A stretch of DNA of 64,000 nucleotides from CALECP01 sp964389925. GTDB lineage: Bacteria; Chloroflexota; Anaerolineae; Promineifilales; Promineifilaceae. Under the pieces are notes generated by a model. That model had not been told where the DNA came from, made no database searches, and saw nothing but the letters and a program-made list of their open reading frames with translations. The stretch is from contig CAYMGE010000023.1 in NCBI GenBank assembly GCA_964389925.1, forward strand, positions 1 to 64,000. Direction: 5' to 3'. A program made the position numbers and the translations under genes. Below are positions 1 to 7,437 of the stretch, piece after piece (position 1 is the stretch's first letter; each line of letters opens with the position of its first letter).

Positions 1-17
1 CTCTAAGTGCTTAGGCG

Positions 18-71
18 GGTCAGGTACGAGGCTCTTTCAAGCCCCGTCGCTTTAGCGCGGGGTTCCTGACC
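18..71 (-). other. Three-way-junction RNA/DNA structure, possible IS200/IS605-type end
   Basis: On the minus strand an outer 7-bp stem (GGTCAGG with CCTGACC) encloses two hairpins: CCCCG-CGCT-AA-AGCG-A-CGGGG, and GGCT/AGCC closing a 6-nt loop. CCCCGCGCT..AGCG-type hairpins are typical of IS200/IS605 subterminal ends and omega-RNAs. The reading frame just upstream on the same strand contains a CG..ITRDL stretch faintly like a TnpB C-terminus. No transposase is present, so this is at best a remnant. The fold is read directly from the sequence; the family assignment is a guess. Confidence 0.35.
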
Positions 72-77
72 AGCAAG

Positions 78-104
78 AAAAACGCACAAATCCCGTGTGA
101 TTCT
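78..104 (-). terminator. Probable terminator of the radical SAM gene
   Basis: On the minus strand GAATCACAC, a short loop and GTGCG are followed by TTTTTC, about 30 nt after the radical SAM stop codon. The stem is short with one mismatch. The form GAATCnCAC..GTGCG-T-run recurs at 44145-44170 after the tRNA-Pro gene, which supports it as a terminator type used here. Confidence 0.5.
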
Positions 105-132
105 TACTCCGCATTTGCACCACAGGCTAGCT

Positions 133-1611
133 CTAAAATCCACTCGTTTCTGGTCGTTGATAGGCGACGAGTTTGTGTAAGGCGCGAAGTTCAAATGGGA
201 AGCGATAGAATCCTGAGTGGTAACGCCAACCAGAGACTGCCTTGAGCAATCGTCGCCAGTTGCCAGTGAGTTTATGGTCAGTGCTTGTTGGGTGATAGGC
301 GTTGAGGACGCGCTCAAAGTCGTGCAGGCGTTGCTGGAGCGGATAGCCGACCCATGGCAGCGTGCCGCTACGTCGCTGGGTGAACTCAAGCCATTCGGGG
401 CTAATCCATGCTTCTAACGTTTTGGGAAAGGCAAAGCCACTCTCTTTTGCTTGGTCATATAAATCCCCCTCTAACGGGACGGGCGTGTAGAGATACATGA
501 TAACCTCAGTCTTAGGATTGATTCTTTTGCACGCCTTGATGAAGTTCATCGTGTCGGCAATATCTTTTTCGGGGTTGGGAGGATTGCCCATGACAAATGA
601 AAATTCAGGCACGATGCCATATTTGCCCATGATGCGTGCCATCTCAAGCGTCATTTCTGGGACAAGTTTGCCGCCTTTATCCATGCGGGCGAGCGTCTCG
701 GCCGAGCCGCTTTCCGCTCCCATAAAGACCATCTTCAACCCCGCATCGCGCATTTTCTCCCATGTGGCAGGTTTGTATTTCAACATCGTGTCGATGCGCC
801 CCTCGCCCCACCACGCAACGCCCAAATCCATGATGCGGTCGCTAAATTCAGCGACGCGCTTTTCATGCACAAAGAAGTTATTGTCGTAGAACTCAACAGC
901 ATTAACGCCATGCTCTTCGTGATAGAAACGAACGACGTTGGTGACGGTCTCGGCCGATTGCGGCAACCATCTTCCGCCCACCATATTGACGACTGCACAA
1001 AAATTGCAAAAAAATGGACAACCATACGACGAATGATACCCCAGTGTGCGTTCCCCCATAAACGTGTTTCGCACATAGCGTTCAAGTGGCACTTTGTCAA
1101 AGTTGAAGTTGGGCAGCTTGTTGGGATGTGGGATGGGCGCAAGCAAGTTGCTGACAGGCTCACCAGCAGTATTGCGATAGGCTAGGCCGGGAATTGTCTC
1201 AAAGTTACTATTGCCGTTTGCCAATTCACCCAATAAATTTAGAAAAACCATCTCCGCGTGACCGCGACAAACATAATCGACATAATCGGCCGATAAACAA
1301 ACATCCCAATGCTGTGTCGGAAAGTACCCGCCCCAGATCATCGTCGAATTCGGATGACGACGCTTTAACTCTTTTGAAAGCGGCACGCTCATCTCAAGTT
1401 GCGGCCCCGGCATCACCGTAAACGCAAATATCGTGTCATCTCCATATCGTTCAGCCAACGCGCTCAATTCAACCAGTGGATCAATGACTAAATTGGCATC
1501 AACGATGGTATAAGGAAATTTTCCCTCCAAAACTGCGCCTAAAGCTAATAGTGAACAGGGCAAGATCGGTTTTCGATTTGCAGAGGATTGTGGATTGAAT
1601 AAAATGATCAC
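133..1611 (-). CDS. B12-binding-type radical SAM protein
   Basis: 492 aa. The N-terminal third (about residues 1-150) resembles a cobalamin-binding fold (WGGYFPTQHW, then the VDYVCRGHAE segment typical of the family). The radical SAM core follows, with the CxxxCxxC iron-sulfur motif CPFFCNFC at residues 198-205 and a GGRW segment just after it. Such proteins use SAM and a 4Fe-4S cluster for methylation or rearrangement of lipids, hopanoids or cofactors. The substrate cannot be read from sequence. It is monocistronic on the minus strand, with a likely terminator downstream and a divergent acetyltransferase upstream. Confidence 0.85.
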   Translation of the reverse strand: MIILFNPQSSANRKPILPCSLLALGAVLEGKFPYTIVDANLVIDPLVELSALAERYGDDTIFAFTVMPGPQLEMSVPLSKELKRRHPNSTMIWGGYFPTQHWDVCLSADYVDYVCRGHAEMVFLNLLGELANGNSNFETIPGLAYRNTAGEPVSNLLAPIPHPNKLPNFNFDKVPLERYVRNTFMGERTLGYHSSYGCPFFCNFCAVVNMVGGRWLPQSAETVTNVVRFYHEEHGVNAVEFYDNNFFVHEKRVAEFSDRIMDLGVAWWGEGRIDTMLKYKPATWEKMRDAGLKMVFMGAESGSAETLARMDKGGKLVPEMTLEMARIMGKYGIVPEFSFVMGNPPNPEKDIADTMNFIKACKRINPKTEVIMYLYTPVPLEGDLYDQAKESGFAFPKTLEAWISPEWLEFTQRRSGTLPWVGYPLQQRLHDFERVLNAYHPTSTDHKLTGNWRRLLKAVSGWRYHSGFYRFPFELRALHKLVAYQRPETSGF

Positions 1612-1715
1612 GGTCGATTGGTTCTCAATTAGATCGTAAATGTGGGATTTACGACTTGTGGCTTACGTCTACGAGCGTAGCATAACATCTTTAATTTATT
1701 GACGCTTATTATCTC

Positions 1716-2228
1716 ATGCAAATTCTTGAAACAGATCGCCTTACCATTCGCTATTTTACACTTGCAGATGCAGCATTTATTCTCGAATTGCTTAACGATC
1801 CCGGCTGGCTGCAATTTATTGGCAATCGGGGTGTCCATACAATAGAAGACGCACGTGCCTATTTGCAAAAAGGGGCTATCAAAAACTATGCGCGGCTGGG
1901 GTATGGATTCTATCTAGTTGAGCGCAAGCTAGATGGTGCGGCGATGGGGATGTGTGGGTTGATAAAGCGGCCGAATTTGGAAGATGTCGATATTGGATTT
2001 GCATTTTTGCCAGACTATCGTGGGCAGGGATATGGGGTGGAATCGGCCGAAGCTATCCTACAGTACGCACACACAGAACTAGGTTTCCAACGCATTGCCG
2101 CCATCACAACAATTGACAACACGCGCTCTATTCAACTGCTCAAAAAACTCGGCCTGCGCTATGAGCGCATCATCATGTGGCCTGACGGCGAGCAACTCAA
2201 GCTATTTGCGATTGAGTTTGAAAAATGA
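1716..2228 (+). CDS. GNAT N-acetyltransferase, RimJ/RimL type
   Basis: 170 aa. It opens with LETDRLTIRYFTLADA, the usual start of RimJ/RimL-like GNATs. The acetyl-CoA loop is DYRGQGYGVESAEAIL (RGQGYG, about residues 107-112), followed by the ITTIDNTRSIQLLKKLGL motif near the C-terminus. It probably acetylates an amino group on a protein N-terminus or small molecule; the substrate is unknown. It is divergent from the radical SAM gene and convergent with the FAH-hydrolase gene 10 nt downstream. Confidence 0.85.
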   Translation: MQILETDRLTIRYFTLADAAFILELLNDPGWLQFIGNRGVHTIEDARAYLQKGAIKNYARLGYGFYLVERKLDGAAMGMCGLIKRPNLEDVDIGFAFLPDYRGQGYGVESAEAILQYAHTELGFQRIAAITTIDNTRSIQLLKKLGLRYERIIMWPDGEQLKLFAIEFEK

Positions 2229-2238
2229 CACGAGGGGG

Positions 2239-3078
2239 TTACCCATCGACAAAGCGGTTGGTCAACGCACCAAGACCAGCGACTTTGACAGTCACTTCAT
2301 CGCCAGCCTGCATATAAACGGGTGGTTTACGAGCATAGCCGACACCCTCCGGTGTCCCTGTCAAAATGACATCGCCAACTTCGAGCGTTGTGATGCGTGA
2401 GATGTAGCTGATGGTGAAGGCGACGGAGAAGATCATCATGCGCGTGTTGCTGTTCTGCATGAGGCTGCCGTTGTGCCAGAGTTGAATGTCGAGATTTTGC
2501 ACATCTGGGATTTCATCGGCCGACACCAACCAAGGCCCCAAAGGCCCAAACCCATCGACCATCTTACCCGCCGTAAATTGACTCGTGCGCCGCTGCCAGT
2601 CACGCGCCGTCACGTCATTCGCACACGCATACCCCGCCACATAGTCCAGCGCGTCCTCTTCGCTGACATTCTTGCACTGCTTACCGATAATGACGGCGAG
2701 TTCGGCTTCAAAATCGACTTTGTTTGTTGTTGGTGGGATGTGAATCGGCCGATGATGCCCATTCAAAGCGGTGTGCGTCTTGTGAAACAGCATCGGAAAG
2801 CTGGGCGGTTCCGCGCCCCCTTCTTTTGCATGAGCGGCATAGTTGCGCCCTAGTGCGATCACTTTGCCCGGCCGAATGACGGGCGGCAGGTAGGTGATGG
2901 TATCGGCCGAGACTGTCCCGCCGCGTTCTAGCGCAGCTTCTGCCAGTGCAAGCCCATCGGCCCCCATCTCCAAGAGCGCGATCATATTGGTTGCCCCTTC
3001 GATTTGTGCAACCTTGTCCCCATCTAGTACGCCGACTTTATTTTTACTGTTGTGCTGATAGCTTAATAATTTCATCAA
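2239..3078 (-). CDS. Fumarylacetoacetate hydrolase family protein
   Basis: 279 aa. It has the FAH fold C-terminal domain: GKVIALGRNYAAHAKE (about residue 71 onward), metal-binding carboxylates in VDFEAELAVIIG, and the conserved VILTGTPEGVGYARKPPVYMQAGDEV block. Members hydrolyse C-C bonds or decarboxylate acylpyruvates and related oxo-acids with Mg2+. The specific substrate is not assigned. It starts 8 nt after the stop of the 2-hydroxyacid dehydrogenase and is probably co-transcribed with it. Confidence 0.9.
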   Translation of the reverse strand: MMKLLSYQHNSKNKVGVLDGDKVAQIEGATNMIALLEMGADGLALAEAALERGGTVSADTITYLPPVIRPGKVIALGRNYAAHAKEGGAEPPSFPMLFHKTHTALNGHHRPIHIPPTTNKVDFEAELAVIIGKQCKNVSEEDALDYVAGYACANDVTARDWQRRTSQFTAGKMVDGFGPLGPWLVSADEIPDVQNLDIQLWHNGSLMQNSNTRMMIFSVAFTISYISRITTLEVGDVILTGTPEGVGYARKPPVYMQAGDEVTVKVAGLGALTNRFVDG

Positions 3079-3086
3079 TGTGCCTT

Positions 3087-4064
3087 CTAATAACCACGTA
3101 CCAAGTCAACCTGATTGTGCATCTGCCCAACGCGCACCGCCGTGTTTAGCATGTCTGCTAGGTCGTCCATTCGCAAATATAGGTCTTCTTCATCGGCGAG
3201 TGCGCTGCTGACATGTGGTGTCATAATCACGTTGTCCAGTTCGTAAAAAGGCAGTGAGGAGGGATGTGTTGTGGCACGGCTCTGCTCATCTTTGGGATAT
3301 TGATACCAGACATCGAGCGCAGCGGCGTGCAGTTCGCCCGCTTTGAGTGCGGTGAAAAGAGCTTGTTCGTCGACGAGTTGACCGCGACCAACATTGACGA
3401 TGATAGACGTGTTGGGGAGTGTGGCGATCTCGGCCGTCCCAATCACGCCTCTTGTCGCCTCCGTCAGCGGCAAAGCGAGGATCAGCGCGTCCACCTTTGG
3501 CAACAGCGCGGCGAGCTGCTCCTGTGGACAGATGGTGATGCCATCCTCTTCGACCAGCTCGCTAATCGAGTTGCGTGTGGCGAGAACATTAAAGTTGAGG
3601 GCATAGAGGAGATGAGCGGTTTTTCGGCCGATTGCCCCATAGCCCAAAATCAATGCCGTCTTATTGCGAAATGAGAAAGCGCGGCTGGGCGCATAGCGCA
3701 GCCGCCAATCTCCTTGTCGCAGCTTGCGATCCACCGTCGGAATACATTTCATCGCCGTCAGCAACAGCGTGACGGCAAATTCAGCCACGATTGGTGCATT
3801 ATAGTGGCTATTGTGCAACGTAATATGATGAAATTCCGGCTGTCCTAACAGGTCTCGAAATGATGCGGGAATCCCCGCCCATGGCAAGATCACGCGCTTG
3901 AGTTGTGAGCTTTTCCGCAACAGCTCTTTTGATAACCTGCCTGCAATGAGGACATCGAAATCATCTGTCTGCTCATCCGCCGTCAACGTTATCGCGTCAT
4001 CGAGCAGTGATTGCAAATAGTCATGCGCCTGTTGGCCTGCGTCATCTAATGATAGTACTTTCAT
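3087..4064 (-). CDS. D-isomer-specific 2-hydroxyacid dehydrogenase
   Basis: 325 aa. The NAD-binding domain shows the Rossmann motif ALILGYGAIGRKTA (about residues 138-151). The substrate and catalytic region includes NVGRGQLVDEQAL and AALDVWYQYPKDE, with a TPHVSSA catalytic-histidine segment near residue 284. It probably reduces a 2-oxoacid to the D-hydroxyacid with NAD(P)H. It lies between a pyrophosphatase (36 nt upstream) and an FAH-family hydrolase (8 nt downstream) on the same strand, so the three may form an operon. The pairing with the FAH hydrolase hints at oxo-acid catabolism (inference). Confidence 0.88.
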   Translation of the reverse strand: MKVLSLDDAGQQAHDYLQSLLDDAITLTADEQTDDFDVLIAGRLSKELLRKSSQLKRVILPWAGIPASFRDLLGQPEFHHITLHNSHYNAPIVAEFAVTLLLTAMKCIPTVDRKLRQGDWRLRYAPSRAFSFRNKTALILGYGAIGRKTAHLLYALNFNVLATRNSISELVEEDGITICPQEQLAALLPKVDALILALPLTEATRGVIGTAEIATLPNTSIIVNVGRGQLVDEQALFTALKAGELHAAALDVWYQYPKDEQSRATTHPSSLPFYELDNVIMTPHVSSALADEEDLYLRMDDLADMLNTAVRVGQMHNQVDLVRGY

Positions 4065-4099
4065 GAATCAGATTGCATTGCCGGTCTTCCAACCACGCC

Positions 4100-4717
4100 T
4101 TATCCTCCATACACCATCTCGTAATCTTCCATCGCGGCTCTCACGACTTTGAGTGCGTGTTCCCGCCCGTAAGTTTGCAGAATCTCTACTTTTTTCTCCT
4201 CTTCCTCATCGGGAACCATCTTATAGGTCATAAAGTAATGGTGGAGGCGATTGATCAGATTGCCGGGTAAATCAGAAATATCCTCAACATCATTCCAAAC
4301 CTGATCATTAACGAGAACGGCGATGATTTTATCATCTGCCTCGCCATCATCGAGCATTTGCAACCCGCCGACGACTTTTACATTGAGAATGATCTCGCCG
4401 CGATTAATCGGCCGTTCGCTAAAAACACAAATATCGAGCGGGTCGCCATCTCCCCTTGTCGCACCCGGCATCAGCGCACGCACTGTTTCATCACAGTAGG
4501 TGCGCGGCACAAAGCCGTAGAGCGTTGGGGGGATGGCGGATGTGCGCTGCGGCCGATCAACAATCGTGTAACCGGTCAGTTTATCGACCTCATATTTCAC
4601 CGCGTCAAACGGTGTGATTTCGATATAAGCGTAGATTAAATTGGGCGGATTTTCTCCCACCTCAAGGCCATGCCATGGATGGGGGCGGAAACGATAAAAT
4701 GGTTTAGGAAATGTCAT
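4100..4717 (-). CDS. ppa: Inorganic pyrophosphatase, family I
   Basis: 205 aa. It carries the family I signature DGDPLDICV (about residues 88-96) that supplies the catalytic Asp residues binding Mg2+, plus YGFVPRTYCDE and the DDKIIAVLVND segment. It hydrolyses PPi to two Pi in the cytoplasm, pulling biosynthetic reactions forward. Length is slightly above the usual 170-180 aa because of an N-terminal stretch (WHGLEVGENPP). It heads the minus-strand cluster with the dehydrogenase and FAH hydrolase. Confidence 0.9.
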   Translation of the reverse strand: MTFPKPFYRFRPHPWHGLEVGENPPNLIYAYIEITPFDAVKYEVDKLTGYTIVDRPQRTSAIPPTLYGFVPRTYCDETVRALMPGATRGDGDPLDICVFSERPINRGEIILNVKVVGGLQMLDDGEADDKIIAVLVNDQVWNDVEDISDLPGNLINRLHHYFMTYKMVPDEEEEKKVEILQTYGREHALKVVRAAMEDYEMVYGG

Positions 4718-4786
4718 TCACTCATTTTACCCGATTGTGCGGTTAATATGCGTAAACAAGACGATTGCTAACGGGCGCATAAATGA

Positions 4787-4932
4787 GTTGGGGGAGGCTG
4801 CGCCTACCTCTGGCAGAGCGTTTACACTCGTGATGACTTTGACGGTAAAATCCGCCTCTTTGCAGTCAATATAGAGCCATTCTAAGTGGTTGGACACCAA
4901 ATGGGCTATTTGCTGGAATTTGCTCCCCCAAC
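4787..4932. repeat. Perfect 10-bp inverted repeat bounding an empty gap
   Basis: GTTGGGGGAG at 4787-4796 and its exact complement CTCCCCCAAC at 4923-4932 enclose 126 bp without a credible gene, in the 256-nt gap between the pyrophosphatase start and the end of the glycosyltransferase gene. It could be a small mobile-element remnant or chance. No target duplication is evident. Confidence 0.3.
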
Positions 4933-4973
4933 AAGTGGATGCGCCCTTTCAAAACTTTTGCCTGACTACTTAC

Positions 4974-6158
4974 TCAATAATCAGCCTCTGCCCCCAGCAC
5001 CATATTACTTTTGTCGAGCTTGAAATAGTCAGACAACCCTAACCGCTCGAATTTCTCGACGACGGGCTGCTTCATTCCCACGATTCGGAATGCGGCTCCA
5101 ATCTCGCCTAAGCTCTTTTGCAACTGCATCAGCGTCGCAATTGTTGTGGTGTCGATTTGGGTCACATCCGCAAAGTTGAGCGTGATGTCCAGTCCACGCG
5201 ATAACGCCTGATACATCGTTTGGTTTAGTCGCCGTCCCGCATTGTGAATCAGCGCACCTTCTACATTGATAATCGCCGTGTGACCAACGGTCTGCATACG
5301 CATCGACAGCGACTCCGCCACAAAATCGGCACGATTGGTTCGCATTTGGTTGATGACAAATGGCACAAATTTGATCAAATCGTTTGCATACCGTTTCCAC
5401 AAGCGGCGCGGCTCCTGTGTCAAACGCGCCACCCATTCCAAACCGCTCTTTTGCATCCAAACAGGCGCACGCTTCACGCGCCCCACAATAAAGTCGAGCG
5501 ATGCCCCTATCCCGATCATCACGGGAACCCGCACACGCTTGCCGTACTCCTGAATCCACAGCTCTTGCTTCGGATTGCCCAATGCAACGAGCAAAATATC
5601 AGGCGACAGCGTGCGAATCTCCTGTAAAATCGCCTCGTCAAACTGCTCACCGGGCTTCCAGAATGGGCAGGAGTGACCGACTACTTCCAAACCCGGATTC
5701 TCTGCCGTAAGCTGTTCGGCCGCTTCAGCCGCCACGCCGGGTGCGGCTCCCATAAAGTAAAGCGTCATCCCTTTGGCAGCCGCTCTCTGCGCTATCAACG
5801 GAACCATGTCTGAGCCAGCCACCCGTTCCTTGAGCGGCTTGTTGAGATATTTTGACACCCATACAAGTGGCATCCCATCGGCCGTACACAGATCGGCATG
5901 TTGCAACAAATTTTGTAGATTGGGGTCTTCCTGTGCCTTGACCAAAAAATCGGTGTTGACCGTGGCAACCTGATGTGTTCGCCCAATGGCACGACCCACA
6001 TCAACCATTTGCTCAATTCGATCCAGCGTCTCGTCCATCGTTAGATTATCAATCGGAATGCCCAAAATAATCTCAATGGCACGCTTGTCTAATGTGTGCC
6101 GATGAACAGGATCGCTTTCTAAACTGTAGTAGTGCTGGAAAGATGATGAAATAGTCAT
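4974..6158 (-). CDS. WecG/TagA/CpsF glycosyltransferase fused to a C-terminal STAS domain
   Basis: 394 aa. Residues about 25-260 form a GT26 (WecG/TagA/CpsF) domain: ATVNTDFLVKAQ, the catalytic-region motif CTADGMPLVWVSK, LGNPKQELWI and the GIGASLDFIVG block. Residues about 285-385 are a STAS (anti-sigma-factor-antagonist-like) domain: AIINVEGALIH, ITLNFADVTQIDTTTIATLMQLQ and FRIVGMKQPVVEKFERLGL. GT26 enzymes add N-acetylmannosaminyl-type sugars to undecaprenyl-linked intermediates at the membrane. STAS domains usually mediate regulated protein partnering. The fusion may tie polysaccharide synthesis to a regulatory or membrane partner (inference). Confidence 0.88.
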   Translation of the reverse strand: MTISSSFQHYYSLESDPVHRHTLDKRAIEIILGIPIDNLTMDETLDRIEQMVDVGRAIGRTHQVATVNTDFLVKAQEDPNLQNLLQHADLCTADGMPLVWVSKYLNKPLKERVAGSDMVPLIAQRAAAKGMTLYFMGAAPGVAAEAAEQLTAENPGLEVVGHSCPFWKPGEQFDEAILQEIRTLSPDILLVALGNPKQELWIQEYGKRVRVPVMIGIGASLDFIVGRVKRAPVWMQKSGLEWVARLTQEPRRLWKRYANDLIKFVPFVINQMRTNRADFVAESLSMRMQTVGHTAIINVEGALIHNAGRRLNQTMYQALSRGLDITLNFADVTQIDTTTIATLMQLQKSLGEIGAAFRIVGMKQPVVEKFERLGLSDYFKLDKSNMVLGAEADY

Positions 6159-6484
6159 AACGATACCATTACCTGTAACTTAGAGTCCTTCTCCACGTTT
6201 GTCTAACGACTTGAACGATTGATTACAACGCTCCCTAAACTGGATGTTATTCAGTATGTGATTAGTACAACGGGCTAGACCGATTTGTTATTGGTATCAA
6301 GGTTATACAAAATCGCTTACAGTTCATCTTCCAATTGTGAACACAGAGCAAATTTCAGCTATCACAGAAGACCAATCCTCCACACATCTTTCTGAGAACA
6401 GGCTGACGAACGCAACGAATGCTGTTGCGTTTAACGTATGCACTCGCCGCACGTAAAAGGCATTTAATCCCTAAACTATTCTCA
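6159..6484. promoter_or_regulatory. Divergent intergenic region with an 8-bp inverted repeat
   Basis: This 326-bp AT-rich gap separates the divergent glycosyltransferase and sulfotransferase genes and should hold both promoters. The only clear structure is AACGCAAC (6409-6416), a 7-nt loop, then GTTGCGTT (6424-6431), ending 53 nt before the sulfotransferase ATG: a candidate operator or 5'-UTR hairpin. No RNA gene is seen. Confidence 0.4.
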
Positions 6485-7330
6485 ATGACTCGCATACTCG
6501 TCAACTCCCTGCCCAAAAGCGGAACCCACTTGCTCGCCAAAGCGGTTGAGCAGTGTGGCTATACCGAACATTTCGACCCCGACAATCTCAATGATCCTGC
6601 TCGTATCACGCCACTCTTTTTCAACTATAAGGAGGTCAAGAACGGCCTCGCGCAGCTTTCAGCGCGGGAGATGGTGGCGACAGAGAAGGCGGTTTGTGTT
6701 GGGACGTTAACGCCCATTTACGTCGCGCCGAACGTATTTCGGCAGTGGTTAGACGGGATGCGGCACGGGAAGTATGTGTTGGGGCATCTCGGCCGAACCC
6801 CCGCCCTCACCAATCTCCTCCACGAACTCGACTACAAACATCTCTTCATCATCCGCGATCCGCGTGCTGTCCTCACCTCCCTGCTCTCCTTCATTCTCGA
6901 CACACGTGGAATGCCCAAACCCCACTTTTTGGAAAACGACTTTCGCCAACTATCGCAGGATGAGCGGCTAGCCTTTCTATTGAATGGTGGCTATGCGCCA
7001 CTGGCGGGGGTGGCAGTGCGCGGTTTTGCCGACGTGTATCGCTCGATGCTGGCGTGGCGGGACGCACCGAGCTGTCTGTTTGTCAAATTTGAGGAGTTGG
7101 TTGGAGTGCAAGGGGGCGGGGATGAGCAGTTGCAGCGGGAGGCGATTGGGCGGATTCGGGGATATTTGGGGGCAGATAATTCCACGAGCCTAGATTCACT
7201 CTACGACCCCAGCTCGCGCACCTTTCGTAAAGGCAATATCCACAGTTGGCGCAACGCACACGACGCGCAAACGCTCGATACACTTACCGTTTACTGTGCT
7301 TCATTGTGCAGTGAAGCAGGTTACGACTAA
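6485..7330 (+). CDS. Sulfotransferase family protein
   Basis: 281 aa from the ATG at 6485, chosen because the 5'-phosphosulfate-binding motif NSLPKSGTHLL follows within ten residues, as in the family. An upstream ATG at 6419 would add 22 residues unlike the family. The 3'-phosphate-binding segment IIRDPRAVLTSLLSF lies near residue 118. Sulfotransferases move sulfate from PAPS to hydroxyl or amino groups of glycans or small molecules. It is divergent from the polysaccharide glycosyltransferase, so a glycan target is possible but unproven. Confidence 0.82.
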   Translation: MTRILVNSLPKSGTHLLAKAVEQCGYTEHFDPDNLNDPARITPLFFNYKEVKNGLAQLSAREMVATEKAVCVGTLTPIYVAPNVFRQWLDGMRHGKYVLGHLGRTPALTNLLHELDYKHLFIIRDPRAVLTSLLSFILDTRGMPKPHFLENDFRQLSQDERLAFLLNGGYAPLAGVAVRGFADVYRSMLAWRDAPSCLFVKFEELVGVQGGGDEQLQREAIGRIRGYLGADNSTSLDSLYDPSSRTFRKGNIHSWRNAHDAQTLDTLTVYCASLCSEAGYD

Positions 7331-7437
7331 TAAAAAAAACAGGCACTTTGGGATTTGAAGTGGAAAAGGCGTGGTACGTGACGACCTCTGGACACGCACC
7401 ACGCACCAAGATGTAACTAAGTCGAGGGCTATACGCG

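Noticed and set aside
3..132. TnpB coding remnant
   Set aside because: Only a weak CG..ITRDL similarity in about 40 codons, and most of the longer frame is a shadow of the radical SAM gene; not called as a pseudogene.
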